From positions 1 to 64,000 of the forward strand of contig JAFOEY010000019.1 of the NCBI GenBank assembly GCA_017387565.1: a stretch of 64,000 nt of DNA. The letters run 5' to 3'. A program made the translations under genes and the position numbers. How positions within the stretch are numbered: position 1 is the first letter of the stretch; every line of letters begins with the position of its first letter. Under the pieces are notes generated by a model. The model was given only the letters and a program-made list of their open reading frames with translations, searched no databases and was not told the origin of the DNA. Shown here one piece after another: positions 26,466 through 34,825 of this stretch. The stretch is from Lachnospiraceae bacterium. Lineage in GTDB: Bacteria; Bacillota; Clostridia; Lachnospirales; Lachnospiraceae.

Positions 26466-27020
26466 ATGAGTTTTTTTATATTTTATATTTTTTTGGTCAT
26501 TATTATTATTACAATCAGCAAAGCAAATAAAGTAAACAAAAATAAAAATTATGATAAGCAGTATCAGGAACTGCAAAGACGATATGATCAGAAAAGGGCA
26601 AGTCAGGTTCAAACCATATCTGCCCAGCCACCACGGGAGACGGTGCCGCCAAGGCAGGAAGTAAAACAGCCAAGTAGTGGAGTAAAGCAACCAGGACAGG
26701 TAGTACAACAACCGGGGAATGAAACAAAACAACCGGGACAGGGAACAAAATCCACGGTTCAAAAAACATCCACAACCGATTATCTGCAAAAAAAAGCAAG
26801 AATGGATCAGATAGAGCATGCAAAGGAAAAGCGGGAAGAGATGAAGCGTGTTAACCAGAAGTATGGTGGAAATGAAGTTGGTGGAAGATATCTGTTGGGC
26901 GATCCCATTCCCCATGGTATGAAGATTAAATACTGTCCATATTGCGGAGCGGAAAATCTGGTTCAGGATCATTATTATAGCGGGAAGGACTGTTATTTCT
27001 GCAGGACGGAATTGAAATAA
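26466..27020 (+). CDS. Membrane-anchored protein with C-terminal zinc ribbon
   Basis: A 184-residue protein of unknown function. An N-terminal TM helix (residues 2-18, FFIFYIFLVIIIITI) is followed by a charged helix, a low-complexity Pro/Gln/Gly region (about 58-100, with repeated KQPGQ units), a second charged helix, and a C-terminal zinc ribbon with YCPYCGAE and CYFCRTEL. AAAGGGG precedes the ATG. It probably shares a transcript with holA. A family A repeat starts at the stop codon. Confidence 0.7.
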   Translation: MSFFIFYIFLVIIIITISKANKVNKNKNYDKQYQELQRRYDQKRASQVQTISAQPPRETVPPRQEVKQPSSGVKQPGQVVQQPGNETKQPGQGTKSTVQKTSTTDYLQKKARMDQIEHAKEKREEMKRVNQKYGGNEVGGRYLLGDPIPHGMKIKYCPYCGAENLVQDHYYSGKDCYFCRTELK

Positions 27021-27120
27021 TATGATACCGGGGGCAAAGAAAGTAGCCCGATTAGGGCGGATTTCGAATGTTTTAGGATTGTGAGAGTACAAAGTGCGTA
27101 GCAATCCTTGGTATCATGGA
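27021..27120. repeat. Family A repeat, copy 3
   Basis: TATGATACCGGGGGCAAAG, then GTAGCCCGATTAGGGCGG, then the GGATTGTGAGAGTAC/AAAGTGCGTAGCAATCC hairpin, ending GGTATCATGG. Same orientation as copy 1 at the left edge, and shares its GCCC gatta GGGC hairpin. It fills the spacer between the zinc-ribbon gene and yqeY. Confidence 0.85.
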
Positions 27121-27202
27121 AAAATAACTATTGATGATTTCAGTATCATAATACGAAAATAATAAGGATTAACCTTAATATAATAGAAAGAAGGAATAAA
27201 CA

Positions 27203-27649
27203 ATGAGTAAAATTGATGAAATCAGGGCAGAAATGGTAAAAGCCATGAAGGAAAAAGATAAAGAAAGAAAAGATTCTTTATCCATGTTATTAAGTGCATT
27301 AAAAAATAAGGCCATTGATAAAAGAGAAGACCTGACGGAAGATGAAGAAAATGAAGTAATCAAAAAAGAAATCCGCCAGACCAAAGAAACTATGGAATCC
27401 GCACCGGCTGACAGAACCGATATCAAAGACCAGTGTGCAAAGAGACTTGCCGTATATCAGGAATTTGTGCCGGCAGATCTTACTGAAGATGCAATCAAAG
27501 AAATTATTCAGGGTGTATTAAATGATCTCGGAATTGAGAAAGCAACCCCCAAGGATAAAGGTAAAATCATGAAAGAGTTAATGCCCAAAGTAAAAGGAAA
27601 AGCCGAAGGTTCGGTTGTAAATAAACTAGTCGGAGAATTTATGGCATAA
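27203..27649 (+). CDS. GatB/YqeY domain protein
   Basis: A 148-residue helical YqeY-family protein (KIDEIRAEMVKAMKEKDKER; DRTDIKDQCAKRLAVYQEFVP; the C-terminal GKIMKELMPKVKGKAEGS). The domain is shared with the tRNA-binding tail of GatB and is thought to act in tRNA amidation or binding, though the free-standing form is not well defined. AAAGAAGGA precedes the ATG. A strong hairpin terminator follows that overlaps the next gene's ribosome binding site. Confidence 0.88.
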   Translation: MSKIDEIRAEMVKAMKEKDKERKDSLSMLLSALKNKAIDKREDLTEDEENEVIKKEIRQTKETMESAPADRTDIKDQCAKRLAVYQEFVPADLTEDAIKEIIQGVLNDLGIEKATPKDKGKIMKELMPKVKGKAEGSVVNKLVGEFMA

Positions 27650-27683
27650 AGCAGTTTTTAAGCGAAATACAAGTCCCAATTAA

Positions 27684-27767
27684 CGTACACCCCTCCCGTT
27701 AAACTAAAACCAGTTCAAAAGTTTGTGAAAGATTTTCATTGGTTTTCGTTTAATGGGAGGTTTTTTT
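27684..27767 (+). terminator. Terminator whose 3' arm is the next gene's ribosome binding site
   Basis: CCTCCCgTTAAACtAAAACCA (5' arm, about 27691-27711) pairs with TGGTTTTcGTTTAAtGGGAGG (about 27740-27760), followed by TTTTTTT and then the ATG at 27768. The GGGAGG ending the hairpin is the only good Shine-Dalgarno for the next gene, so the structure would both terminate read-through and mask translation. Confidence 0.8.
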
Positions 27768-28181
27768 ATGGAGAAATTACATTTTGGCATGACAACAAAA
27801 AGTCGTAATCTGATGAGAAAGAATATCGGCTTTATTATAATCACTTTTTTACTTATGATGATTATCCTGACCTGTTTTTCCATGAATGTTTACAGTCAGT
27901 CTATGGAAAATAAAATTATGGCTGATAAGGAACAGACAGATTTGTTGGAAAAAGCTTATTTAAAAGAGATGAAACATATTCTCAGTCACTATGGATGTGA
28001 AAATGCCGGTGTTACCATGACAAAGGTATATGGAGAAGATGTCAATTCATATGAAGTTGCCATTCATCATTCCAATCTTCGTTTTCTGGATGATACAGGT
28101 AAAGCACAACTTCTTATGCAGTTACAAAATCTGGTAAAGGATTTTCCTTGTGCAGTCTTTGTTTTTCATTTAACAGACTAG
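27768..28181 (+). CDS. Small single-pass membrane protein of unknown function
   Basis: A 137-residue protein with a positively charged N-terminus (TTKSRNLMRKN), one TM helix at about residues 22-44 (GFIIITFLLMMIILTCF) and an extracytoplasmic domain of about 90 residues ending CAVFVFHLTD. I do not recognise the family. GGGAGG at 27755-27760 gives ATG 27768; the ATG at 27753 lies upstream of that site and is rejected. Expression is probably controlled by the hairpin that contains the ribosome binding site. Confidence 0.65.
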   Translation: MEKLHFGMTTKSRNLMRKNIGFIIITFLLMMIILTCFSMNVYSQSMENKIMADKEQTDLLEKAYLKEMKHILSHYGCENAGVTMTKVYGEDVNSYEVAIHHSNLRFLDDTGKAQLLMQLQNLVKDFPCAVFVFHLTD

Positions 28182-28292
28182 TTAATGAAAAATGGTAATT
28201 CATGTCAATTGTTTTTGCAATTAAAGGAATGACAGTAAAGCGCTTTGCGATTATAATAGTAAATATAGATCCGATGAAAAGGAGCATGATTT

Positions 28293-29024
28293 ATGAGAGA
28301 TAATCCGAAGCCGTTTGAGGTATACAGACATTTTAAAGGAAATAATTATCAGATTTTAGCCGTTGCAAAGGATTCTGAGGACGGACATTTGATTGTTGTT
28401 TATCAGGCATTGTATGGATCATATGAGGTCTATGCCAGAGATTTGACACAATTTATGAGCCCGGTCGACCACATAAAGTATCCCGATGTGACAGCACAAT
28501 ATCGCTTTGCCCGGATAGAATCGATTTCTGAAACAGGAAATAACGTTGGATTTATTGTTGATGACAGTGCGCCATCAGATAGAGTGGGAGCTGAAAAAAA
28601 CAACGGAGTAATAGCCAAAGCAGCAGATGGAAATGATAGCGAAACGAATGTTGATACAGTAAGTGGAAATGATTGCGAAGCTACAGATAAGACAATAAAG
28701 GTAATAAGTGGAACAGCAATTGAACCGATAAGTGAAAGTAACATCGAAGAAGCAGGAGAAGCAATAGGCATATATAACAGCGAACAGGAAGTTTCATCTT
28801 ATCAGATGGATCCCATGGTAGAAGCTTTTCTGGATGCTGACACATATGAAGAAAAAATTAATATTTTGGCGGGATTGAAGAATCGTATAACGGATGAAAT
28901 GCTTCAGATTATGGCAGTGACCATGGATATCGAGTTGAATTCCGATAATACGCAGGATCGATATAGGGAATTGATGAATTGTCTTTCCATAAAAGAAAAA
29001 TTCGAAGTGGAAAGGCGATTTTAA
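28293..29024 (+). CDS. DUF1653-domain protein with acidic linker
   Basis: A 243-residue protein. The N-terminal DUF1653 domain (about residues 5-75) has VYRHFKGNNYQILAVAKDSED, VVYQALYG and YARDLTQFMS. A Ser/Asn/Asp/Glu-rich linker (about 92-170) with repeated GND and ISG words follows, then a helical C-terminal segment (EAFLDADTYEEKINILAGL; LSIKEKFEVERRF) present in longer Lachnospiraceae members. The function of DUF1653 is unknown. AAAGGAG precedes the ATG. The 5'-nucleotidase gene follows after 32 nt. Confidence 0.82.
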   Translation: MRDNPKPFEVYRHFKGNNYQILAVAKDSEDGHLIVVYQALYGSYEVYARDLTQFMSPVDHIKYPDVTAQYRFARIESISETGNNVGFIVDDSAPSDRVGAEKNNGVIAKAADGNDSETNVDTVSGNDCEATDKTIKVISGTAIEPISESNIEEAGEAIGIYNSEQEVSSYQMDPMVEAFLDADTYEEKINILAGLKNRITDEMLQIMAVTMDIELNSDNTQDRYRELMNCLSIKEKFEVERRF

Positions 29025-29056
29025 AAGAAGACCGCCAATTAAGAGGAGGCGGTTTT

Positions 29057-29965
29057 ATGGCATACAATTTAGATGACAAACTGGTAGTAGGGGTTAGCAC
29101 CAGAGCATTATTTGATTTGACGAAGGAAAGTCAGATTTATGAAACGCAGGGAGTGGATGCTTTCTGTAAATATCAGACAGAGCATGAGGATGAGATTTTA
29201 GCTCCGGGTCCCGGTTTTATGCTGATTCGGGCATTGCTAAATTTAAATAAGCTCCCCGGGCAGGAAAATCGGGTAGAAGTCATTATTATGTCCAAAAACA
29301 GTGCGGATACTTCATTAAGAATTTTCCATTCCATTGAACATTATGGATTGCCGATTACCAGGGCGGTTTTGTCAAGCGGAATGCCATTGGCACCATATTT
29401 ATCTGCATTCCATACAGATTTATTCCTGTCTCACAACGAGGATGATGTGCGCAGTGCACTTGCCGATGGTATTGCCGCCGGTATTATTGTGGATGATGGG
29501 TTAAAGACTTATAGCACGGATGAAAAGATTGAGCAGATTCGGATTGCTTTTGACGGTGATGCCGTATTGTTTGGGGCAGATTCAGAAAAAATATTTCGAG
29601 AGAAAGGGCTGGAAGCCTTTTCTGAAAATGAAAGGGCAAATGCAAAGAATCCGCTGAAAGCAGGTCCTTTTGCCAGATTTCTGCAGATTTTATCCTCGAT
29701 TCAGCAGGAGTTTCCGGCAGATCAGGCTCCTATTCGTACCGCGCTTGTCACATCCAGATGCGCTCCGGCGCATGAGCGGGTCATTCGTACATTGAGAGCA
29801 TGGAACGTCAGAATAGACGAAGCCTTTTTTCTGGGTGGTGTCAGCAAAAGCGAAGTCTTAAAGGCTTTTGGAGCCCATATTTTCTTCGATGATCAGGAAG
29901 TGCATACTCTTCCGGCGTCCGAAGTGGTTCCTGCGGCAAGAGTTCCTTTTGGTGATGACCCATAA
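29057..29965 (+). CDS. 5'-nucleotidase (cytosolic NT5C1-like)
   Basis: A 302-residue enzyme expected to remove phosphate from nucleoside 5'-monophosphates in the cytoplasm. Text typical of the NT5C1/PF06189 family is VVGVSTRALFDL, GPGFMLIRALLNLN, AFDGDAVLFGADSE (Asp-x-Asp type nucleophile segment), TALVTSRCAPAHERVI and GAHIFFDDQEVH. The start at 29057 follows GAGGAGG; the frame opens earlier at 28979, inside the preceding gene, and is rejected. Confidence 0.88.
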   Translation: MAYNLDDKLVVGVSTRALFDLTKESQIYETQGVDAFCKYQTEHEDEILAPGPGFMLIRALLNLNKLPGQENRVEVIIMSKNSADTSLRIFHSIEHYGLPITRAVLSSGMPLAPYLSAFHTDLFLSHNEDDVRSALADGIAAGIIVDDGLKTYSTDEKIEQIRIAFDGDAVLFGADSEKIFREKGLEAFSENERANAKNPLKAGPFARFLQILSSIQQEFPADQAPIRTALVTSRCAPAHERVIRTLRAWNVRIDEAFFLGGVSKSEVLKAFGAHIFFDDQEVHTLPASEVVPAARVPFGDDP

Positions 29966-30223
29966 AAATGACATATTAAGATGACTGCAATTGTTTCTTT
30001 ATATGAAAGACTCTCTCTGGACGTGAATGTGGTAATTAATCAAAAATCGTATGTTGTTAAATCATGTATCTGGATATTACTACATAATAGCAGTGATAAA
30101 TAATCATTTCAGAGATAATTAAAATCAGAAACAAGAAACTATATTTAGTTGAATGTAATAAAAAGAAAAACAAAAAAATTAAAAATAAAAACAAAAAATA
30201 GAAACAAAAATAGCAACATAAAA

Positions 30224-31369
30224 ATGAAAAGCATTGAACAGGATATTATCACACCATTATTAAAATGGTACGACCAGAACAAGAGAATATTACCGTGGCG
30301 GGGCAGCAGGGATCCCTATAAAATCTGGGTTTCTGAAATTATGCTTCAGCAGACACGGGTAGAAGCCGTCAAGCCGTATTTTGAACGATTTATGGCGGAA
30401 CTACCGGATGTTCATAAGTTAGCAAGCGCTAAAGAGGAGCGTCTTTTAAAGTTGTGGGAAGGTCTTGGTTATTATAATCGTGTACGCAATATGCAAAAAG
30501 CAGCCATCCGGATTGAAGAACAATATCATGGAGAGTTTCCCAAAACTTATGATGAAATTATCCAATTATCCGGGATAGGCAGTTATACGGCGGGTGCCAT
30601 TGTATCCATAGCGTTTCATGAACCGGTTCCGGCAGTGGACGGAAATGTTCTCCGTATTATTTCAAGACTGATTTTGTACGAAGAAGATATTCTGAGTCAG
30701 AAGGCTAAAAATGAAGTGCGGGATATGTTGCTTCCGTTTATGAATGCGCAGGGGCGCAGCGGGGATATCAATCAGGCATTGATGGAGCTTGGAGCAACCA
30801 TATGTGTACCCAACGGTGCACCTCACTGCGAGGACTGTCCATGGGAGAAAATGTGTCAGGCTCATCAAAAAGATGTATGGCAGGAGTATCCCAAAAAGGC
30901 GGCCAAAAAGTCTCGCCGGATTGAAAAAAAGACAGTTTTGATTATCGGAGACGGAGAGCATATTTTACTACATAAACGACCGGCAAAAGGACTGTTGGCT
31001 TCTATGTATGAGCTCCCCAACTATGAAGGAGAATTATCGGAAAAAGAAGCTGTATCAGCCGTCCGGGCGCTTGGAATGGCACCGTTACGTATCCAGAAAA
31101 CCAGGAAGGCAAAACATATCTTTTCCCACATTGAATGGGAGATGAGCGGATATCGTCTTCTGGTAGAACCTGTGGAATACCTGAAGGATAACACAGAGTA
31201 TGATAATAACAGCCGGAATGGACAGAATGAAAATGACAAATGGTCGGAAGGTTATTTTTGGGTAACCAAAGAAAAAACGGAAAAAGACTATGCAATTCCA
31301 TCGGCTTTTTCCGCTTTTACAGAATACTTTGATATGAAACCCGGTATCGGGAAGAAAATTCATAAGTGA
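30224..31369 (+). CDS. mutY: A/G-specific adenine DNA glycosylase
   Basis: Removes adenine mispaired with 8-oxoguanine. The 381-residue protein has LPWRGSRDPYKIWVSEIMLQ (catalytic Glu38), the helix-hairpin-helix LSGIGSYTAGAI, catalytic Asp139 in VPAVDGNVLR, the iron-sulfur cysteines C194, C202, C205 and C211, and a C-terminal NUDIX-like domain (KTVLIIGDGEHILLHKRP; HIFSHIEW). The ATG at 30224 has no clear Shine-Dalgarno; the sequence before it is nearly pure A-rich and the earlier TTG frame encodes a Lys/Asn tract. The gene converges on the ABC-F gene. Confidence 0.94.
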   Translation: MKSIEQDIITPLLKWYDQNKRILPWRGSRDPYKIWVSEIMLQQTRVEAVKPYFERFMAELPDVHKLASAKEERLLKLWEGLGYYNRVRNMQKAAIRIEEQYHGEFPKTYDEIIQLSGIGSYTAGAIVSIAFHEPVPAVDGNVLRIISRLILYEEDILSQKAKNEVRDMLLPFMNAQGRSGDINQALMELGATICVPNGAPHCEDCPWEKMCQAHQKDVWQEYPKKAAKKSRRIEKKTVLIIGDGEHILLHKRPAKGLLASMYELPNYEGELSEKEAVSAVRALGMAPLRIQKTRKAKHIFSHIEWEMSGYRLLVEPVEYLKDNTEYDNNSRNGQNENDKWSEGYFWVTKEKTEKDYAIPSAFSAFTEYFDMKPGIGKKIHK

Positions 31370-31387
31370 TTTCCAAAGAAATACTCA

Positions 31388-32944
31388 CTATGATAAAGTT
31401 GAATATTCTTCCAGATTCCAGATTTTATATACCAGACCGTCATAAAAATCCGGTTCATGACATACCAACAGGATGGAGCCCTTATATGAAGTGAGGGCTC
31501 TTTTTAATTCTTCCTTTGCATCGACATCCAAGTGGTTTGTAGGCTCATCCAATAAGAGAACATTGGTTTCTTTATTAAGCAGTTTGCATAGTCTTACTTT
31601 TGCCTGTTCACCACCGGATAGTACTTTGACCTTGCTTTCGATGTGCTTGGTGGTCAGACCACATTTAGCCAAAGCACTTCGCACTTCATATTGTGTAAAA
31701 CCGGGGAATGTTTCCCATATTTCTTCGATACAGGAATTGTTTCCGGGATTTACTTCCTGTTCAAAGTAACCGGGATACAGATAGTCTCCAAGTTGTGCTG
31801 AGCCGGATAAAGAAGGAATTAGTCCCAATACACTCTTTAAAAATGTTGTTTTTCCAATTCCATTGGTTCCGATGATTGCAATTTTTTCACCACGCTCCAT
31901 GCGTAGGTTGATGGGCTTGGAAAGAGGAGCCATCTTGTCATATCCGATAACTAAATCCGTGGTCTCAAAGATAGTCTTGCCCGGTGTTCTGGCTTCTTTA
32001 AAATAAAACTCCGGTTTTGGCTTTTCATAATCCAATTCTATAATATCCATTTTATCCAGTTTTTTCTGACGCGACATGGCCATGTTTCTTGTAGCAACAC
32101 GCGCCTTATTTCTGGCTACAAAATCCTTTAGCTCTTTAATTTCCTGCTGTTGCTTTTTGTATGCAGCCTCTTTCTGGCTTTTCTTTACGGCATATACTTC
32201 CATAAATTTATCATAGTCCCCCACATAGCGGTCCAAAGCACAATTCTCCATGTGATAAATTATGTTAACCACTGAATTTAAGAACGGGATATCATGGGAA
32301 ATCAGGATAAAAGCATTTTCGTATTCCTGTAAATACCGCTTTAACCATTCAATATGATGAGCATCCAGATAGTTGGTGGGCTCGTCCAGCAATAATATTT
32401 CCGGCTTTTCTAAAAGCAACTTTGCCAGTAATACTTTGGTTCTTTGACCGCCGCTAAGCTCCGAAACATCTTTATCAAGACCAAGTGGCAGCAAATCAAA
32501 AGCTCTGGCTACTTCCTCAACCTTGGCATCTATGACATAGAAATCATGGCTGTCTAATAGGTCCTGCAGTAAACCCATTTCTTCCAACAGTTCATTCATG
32601 GTATTTTCATCAATATCACCGGACATCTGGTCGCAGATTTCTGTAATTCGCGCTTCCATATCGAAAAGTCTGGCAAAAGCACTTTTTAATACATCGCCTA
32701 TAGTCATGCCTTTTTCTAAGACGGTATGCTGATCTAAATAACCGATTTTCGCATTTTTTGCCCAGACCACTTTTCCTTCATCAGGTGTCAGTGAGCCGGT
32801 AATAATATTCATAAAAGTAGATTTGCCTTCGCCGTTAGCACCGACTAATCCGATATGCTCGCCTTTTAATAATTTAAAAGACACGTTATCAAAAATGGCA
32901 CGGTCTCCGAAACCGTGGCTTAAATTTGTTACTTCAAGTATCAT
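31388..32944 (-). CDS. ABC-F family ATPase
   Basis: A 518-residue soluble protein with two ABC ATPase cassettes and no membrane segment. Walker A motifs are GANGEGKST and GTNGIGKTT; signatures are LSGGQRTKVLLA and LSGGEQAKVRLC; Walker B are LLLDEPTNYLD and LLLDEPTNHLD. The linker between cassettes is the charged P-site tRNA-interaction helix pair typical of ABC-F translation factors. It may rescue stalled ribosomes or give antibiotic protection; the subfamily (YbiT/YdiF-like) cannot be fixed. It converges with mutY, 18 nt apart, and a giant hairpin element lies upstream. Confidence 0.92.
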   Translation of the reverse strand: MILEVTNLSHGFGDRAIFDNVSFKLLKGEHIGLVGANGEGKSTFMNIITGSLTPDEGKVVWAKNAKIGYLDQHTVLEKGMTIGDVLKSAFARLFDMEARITEICDQMSGDIDENTMNELLEEMGLLQDLLDSHDFYVIDAKVEEVARAFDLLPLGLDKDVSELSGGQRTKVLLAKLLLEKPEILLLDEPTNYLDAHHIEWLKRYLQEYENAFILISHDIPFLNSVVNIIYHMENCALDRYVGDYDKFMEVYAVKKSQKEAAYKKQQQEIKELKDFVARNKARVATRNMAMSRQKKLDKMDIIELDYEKPKPEFYFKEARTPGKTIFETTDLVIGYDKMAPLSKPINLRMERGEKIAIIGTNGIGKTTFLKSVLGLIPSLSGSAQLGDYLYPGYFEQEVNPGNNSCIEEIWETFPGFTQYEVRSALAKCGLTTKHIESKVKVLSGGEQAKVRLCKLLNKETNVLLLDEPTNHLDVDAKEELKRALTSYKGSILLVCHEPDFYDGLVYKIWNLEEYSTLS

Positions 32945-32978
32945 AGGGAGATTCTCCTTTTGGGGCTGTTGATTTTAC

Positions 32979-33206
32979 TTTGTAAGAAAATGATATCTTC
33001 CCTGCCTATACGTCCGTTGTCCGTTTTATCTAAATAATCCGAGAAAAGTTTAGGTGAACTGACGCACACGGTGCAAAATCGGCATCCTGCCTCGATGCAC
33101 CTTTCGCGACATCCATGTCGCGAGGCGCTGATAGCTGAATTGGATTATTAAGATAAACCGGACAACTACCATTAAATAGGCAGGGAAGATACCATTTTCT
33201 CACAAA
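32979..33206. repeat. Giant hairpin element, family B, copy 1
   Basis: A 228-bp inverted element. Arms at 32979-33040 and 33142-33206 match closely over about 62 bp (for example TCTTCCCTGCCTAT on the left and ATAGGCAGGGAAGA on the right; GTTGTCCG and CGGACAAC). The head 33041-33141 has GGTGCA...TGCACC enclosing GGCA TCC TGCC, then CGCGACATCCATGTCGCG, then GCTGATAGC. No ORF. It lies between two minus-strand genes. Copies are at 35708, 55480 and 55833. Confidence 0.92.
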
Positions 33207-33278
33207 CCGTTATAATTATAAAGGAAGTGTATATAATAAGCAAATAATCGTTTTGTCTATTCGCTACCGGATCGTACC

Positions 33279-34679
33279 TCAAACTATGTTTTTGATTACT
33301 TCTGAAAGTTTTTCCATTGCTTTTGGAAGTTGTGTTTGAGATATTGAGCTAAATCCGAGCAAAAGCTGATTCTGAGGACAGAGGGTTTTATCGGCCCAAA
33401 ATAACTCTGTAGGATATATTCGTATTTTATTTTGCGCAAAACGCTCTATCAGTTCTGCCTGAGTCAGCTTTGTTTGTATAGAAATGACAAAGTGCAATCC
33501 GGCATCTTCTCCAATCAAAATCGCATTTCCCTTCAAAGTGTTATTGACATAGTTTCTGATGTAATCATGTTTCTTTCGATAGTGTGTCCTCATGATATTG
33601 ATATGGCGCTGATATTCGCCGATTTCAATATATTCAGCAAGTGTAAACTGAAGAAGTGCGGGGACAGTACAGTTTGCATACAGATATTTCTCCTTGTAAG
33701 CAAGTAAAAGGTGTTCCGGAAGTACAATATAGGCAATCCGCAGATCGGGGGAAAGCGACTTTGAAAATGTTCCGAGGTATATGGTGCGATTATCGGAATC
33801 GATGGATTGCAGGGATGGAATGGGACGATTATGGTAACGTAGTTCGCTGTCATAGTCATCTTCTATAATGTATCCGTCATTTTTCCTTGCCCATTCTAAA
33901 AGCTGTAATCGTTTAGATATGGAAAGCACACTTCCCAATGGAAACTGATGGGAGGGTGTAATGCACAGCAAGGTATGAAAAAGACTTTGAACTACACGAA
34001 CAGAAATCCCGTCTGCCTCTACGGGTATTGGTGTTATTTGAAAATGCTTCTGTTCCATTACTTGTCGGGTACCGCTATAACCGGGCTCTTCCATGGCGAA
34101 TTTCCAATTTGCATCGGAAAACAGACTTGCTATGATGTGCATGGACTGTTGATGACCGCTTGTAAATATAATCTGCTCAGCGGAACATTTTACACCTCGT
34201 GACTGATATAGATATTTAGAAAGGATTTGGCGCAGATTGAAAAAGCCCTGTGGATCTTCGTAAACCACATTTTTTTGGCACACAAGTTTTTCATAAGCGT
34301 TCAGCAGACATTTTCTCCACGCTTTGGAATTGTAACAGTTATAATCCAAATCGCCGTAGGTAAACATGTAATCATAGGATGACTTTGATTGTTCCATTAC
34401 AGGCAGGGTGATATCGGCTTTCGGAGAAACAGGTTTAAAGGTAGAAAGATTTTCAACATAATATCCTGAGCCGGCAATGGATTTGATATAACCTTCGACC
34501 TCTAACTGTTGATATGCTTCTATCACCGTATTCCTGCCTAATTTATATTCAAAAGACAGTTCACGTGTAGAGGGCAGGCGCAATCCGGCAGAAATTTTTC
34601 CTGAAAGAATCTGCTGCTTAAGCTGTTCGTATAATTGCTTGTACAAAGGGATATTGCTACTTTTGTCTAAGATAAACAT
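33279..34679 (-). CDS. MocR/PdxR-type GntR regulator with aminotransferase domain
   Basis: A 466-residue fusion of a GntR winged-helix domain (residues about 5-70: IPLYKQLYEQLKQQILSG, LPSTRELSFEYKLGRNTV) and a class I aminotransferase-like PLP domain (about 110-460: FTSGHQQSMHI, EDDYDSELRY, PLP lysine in GTFSKSLSPDLR). MocR proteins sense PLP or amino compounds and often control a divergent gene. Start: AAAGGA upstream favours Met at 34679 over 34703. The divergently read arylamine N-acetyltransferase gene is the obvious candidate target. Confidence 0.9.
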   Translation of the reverse strand: MFILDKSSNIPLYKQLYEQLKQQILSGKISAGLRLPSTRELSFEYKLGRNTVIEAYQQLEVEGYIKSIAGSGYYVENLSTFKPVSPKADITLPVMEQSKSSYDYMFTYGDLDYNCYNSKAWRKCLLNAYEKLVCQKNVVYEDPQGFFNLRQILSKYLYQSRGVKCSAEQIIFTSGHQQSMHIIASLFSDANWKFAMEEPGYSGTRQVMEQKHFQITPIPVEADGISVRVVQSLFHTLLCITPSHQFPLGSVLSISKRLQLLEWARKNDGYIIEDDYDSELRYHNRPIPSLQSIDSDNRTIYLGTFSKSLSPDLRIAYIVLPEHLLLAYKEKYLYANCTVPALLQFTLAEYIEIGEYQRHINIMRTHYRKKHDYIRNYVNNTLKGNAILIGEDAGLHFVISIQTKLTQAELIERFAQNKIRIYPTELFWADKTLCPQNQLLLGFSSISQTQLPKAMEKLSEVIKNIV

Positions 34680-34708
34680 ACAATCTGTCCTTTCCTGCTT
34701 CATAAATA

Positions 34709-34765
34709 AATTGGTTCCATGAAATTTGGCAAAATTGGAGCTTATTTACAAACCAATCTGATGAT
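34709..34765. promoter_or_regulatory. Divergent control region, likely MocR operator
   Basis: Between the MocR-type gene and nat, ATTGGTTCC and AATTGGAGC form a direct repeat, and ATTGGTT also pairs with AACCAAT further on. Such spaced repeats are typical of MocR operators. Assignment is inferred from position and pattern. Confidence 0.55.
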
Positions 34766-34825
34766 ATTATAAAAAAGAATTTGAATCCAATGCAAGAAAA
34801 AACGAAAATGTAGGAGACTGGTAAG

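Noticed and set aside
32979-33206. Retron-like msr/msd structure in the giant hairpins
   Set aside because: No reverse transcriptase gene occurs in the window and the elements are repeated at scattered sites.
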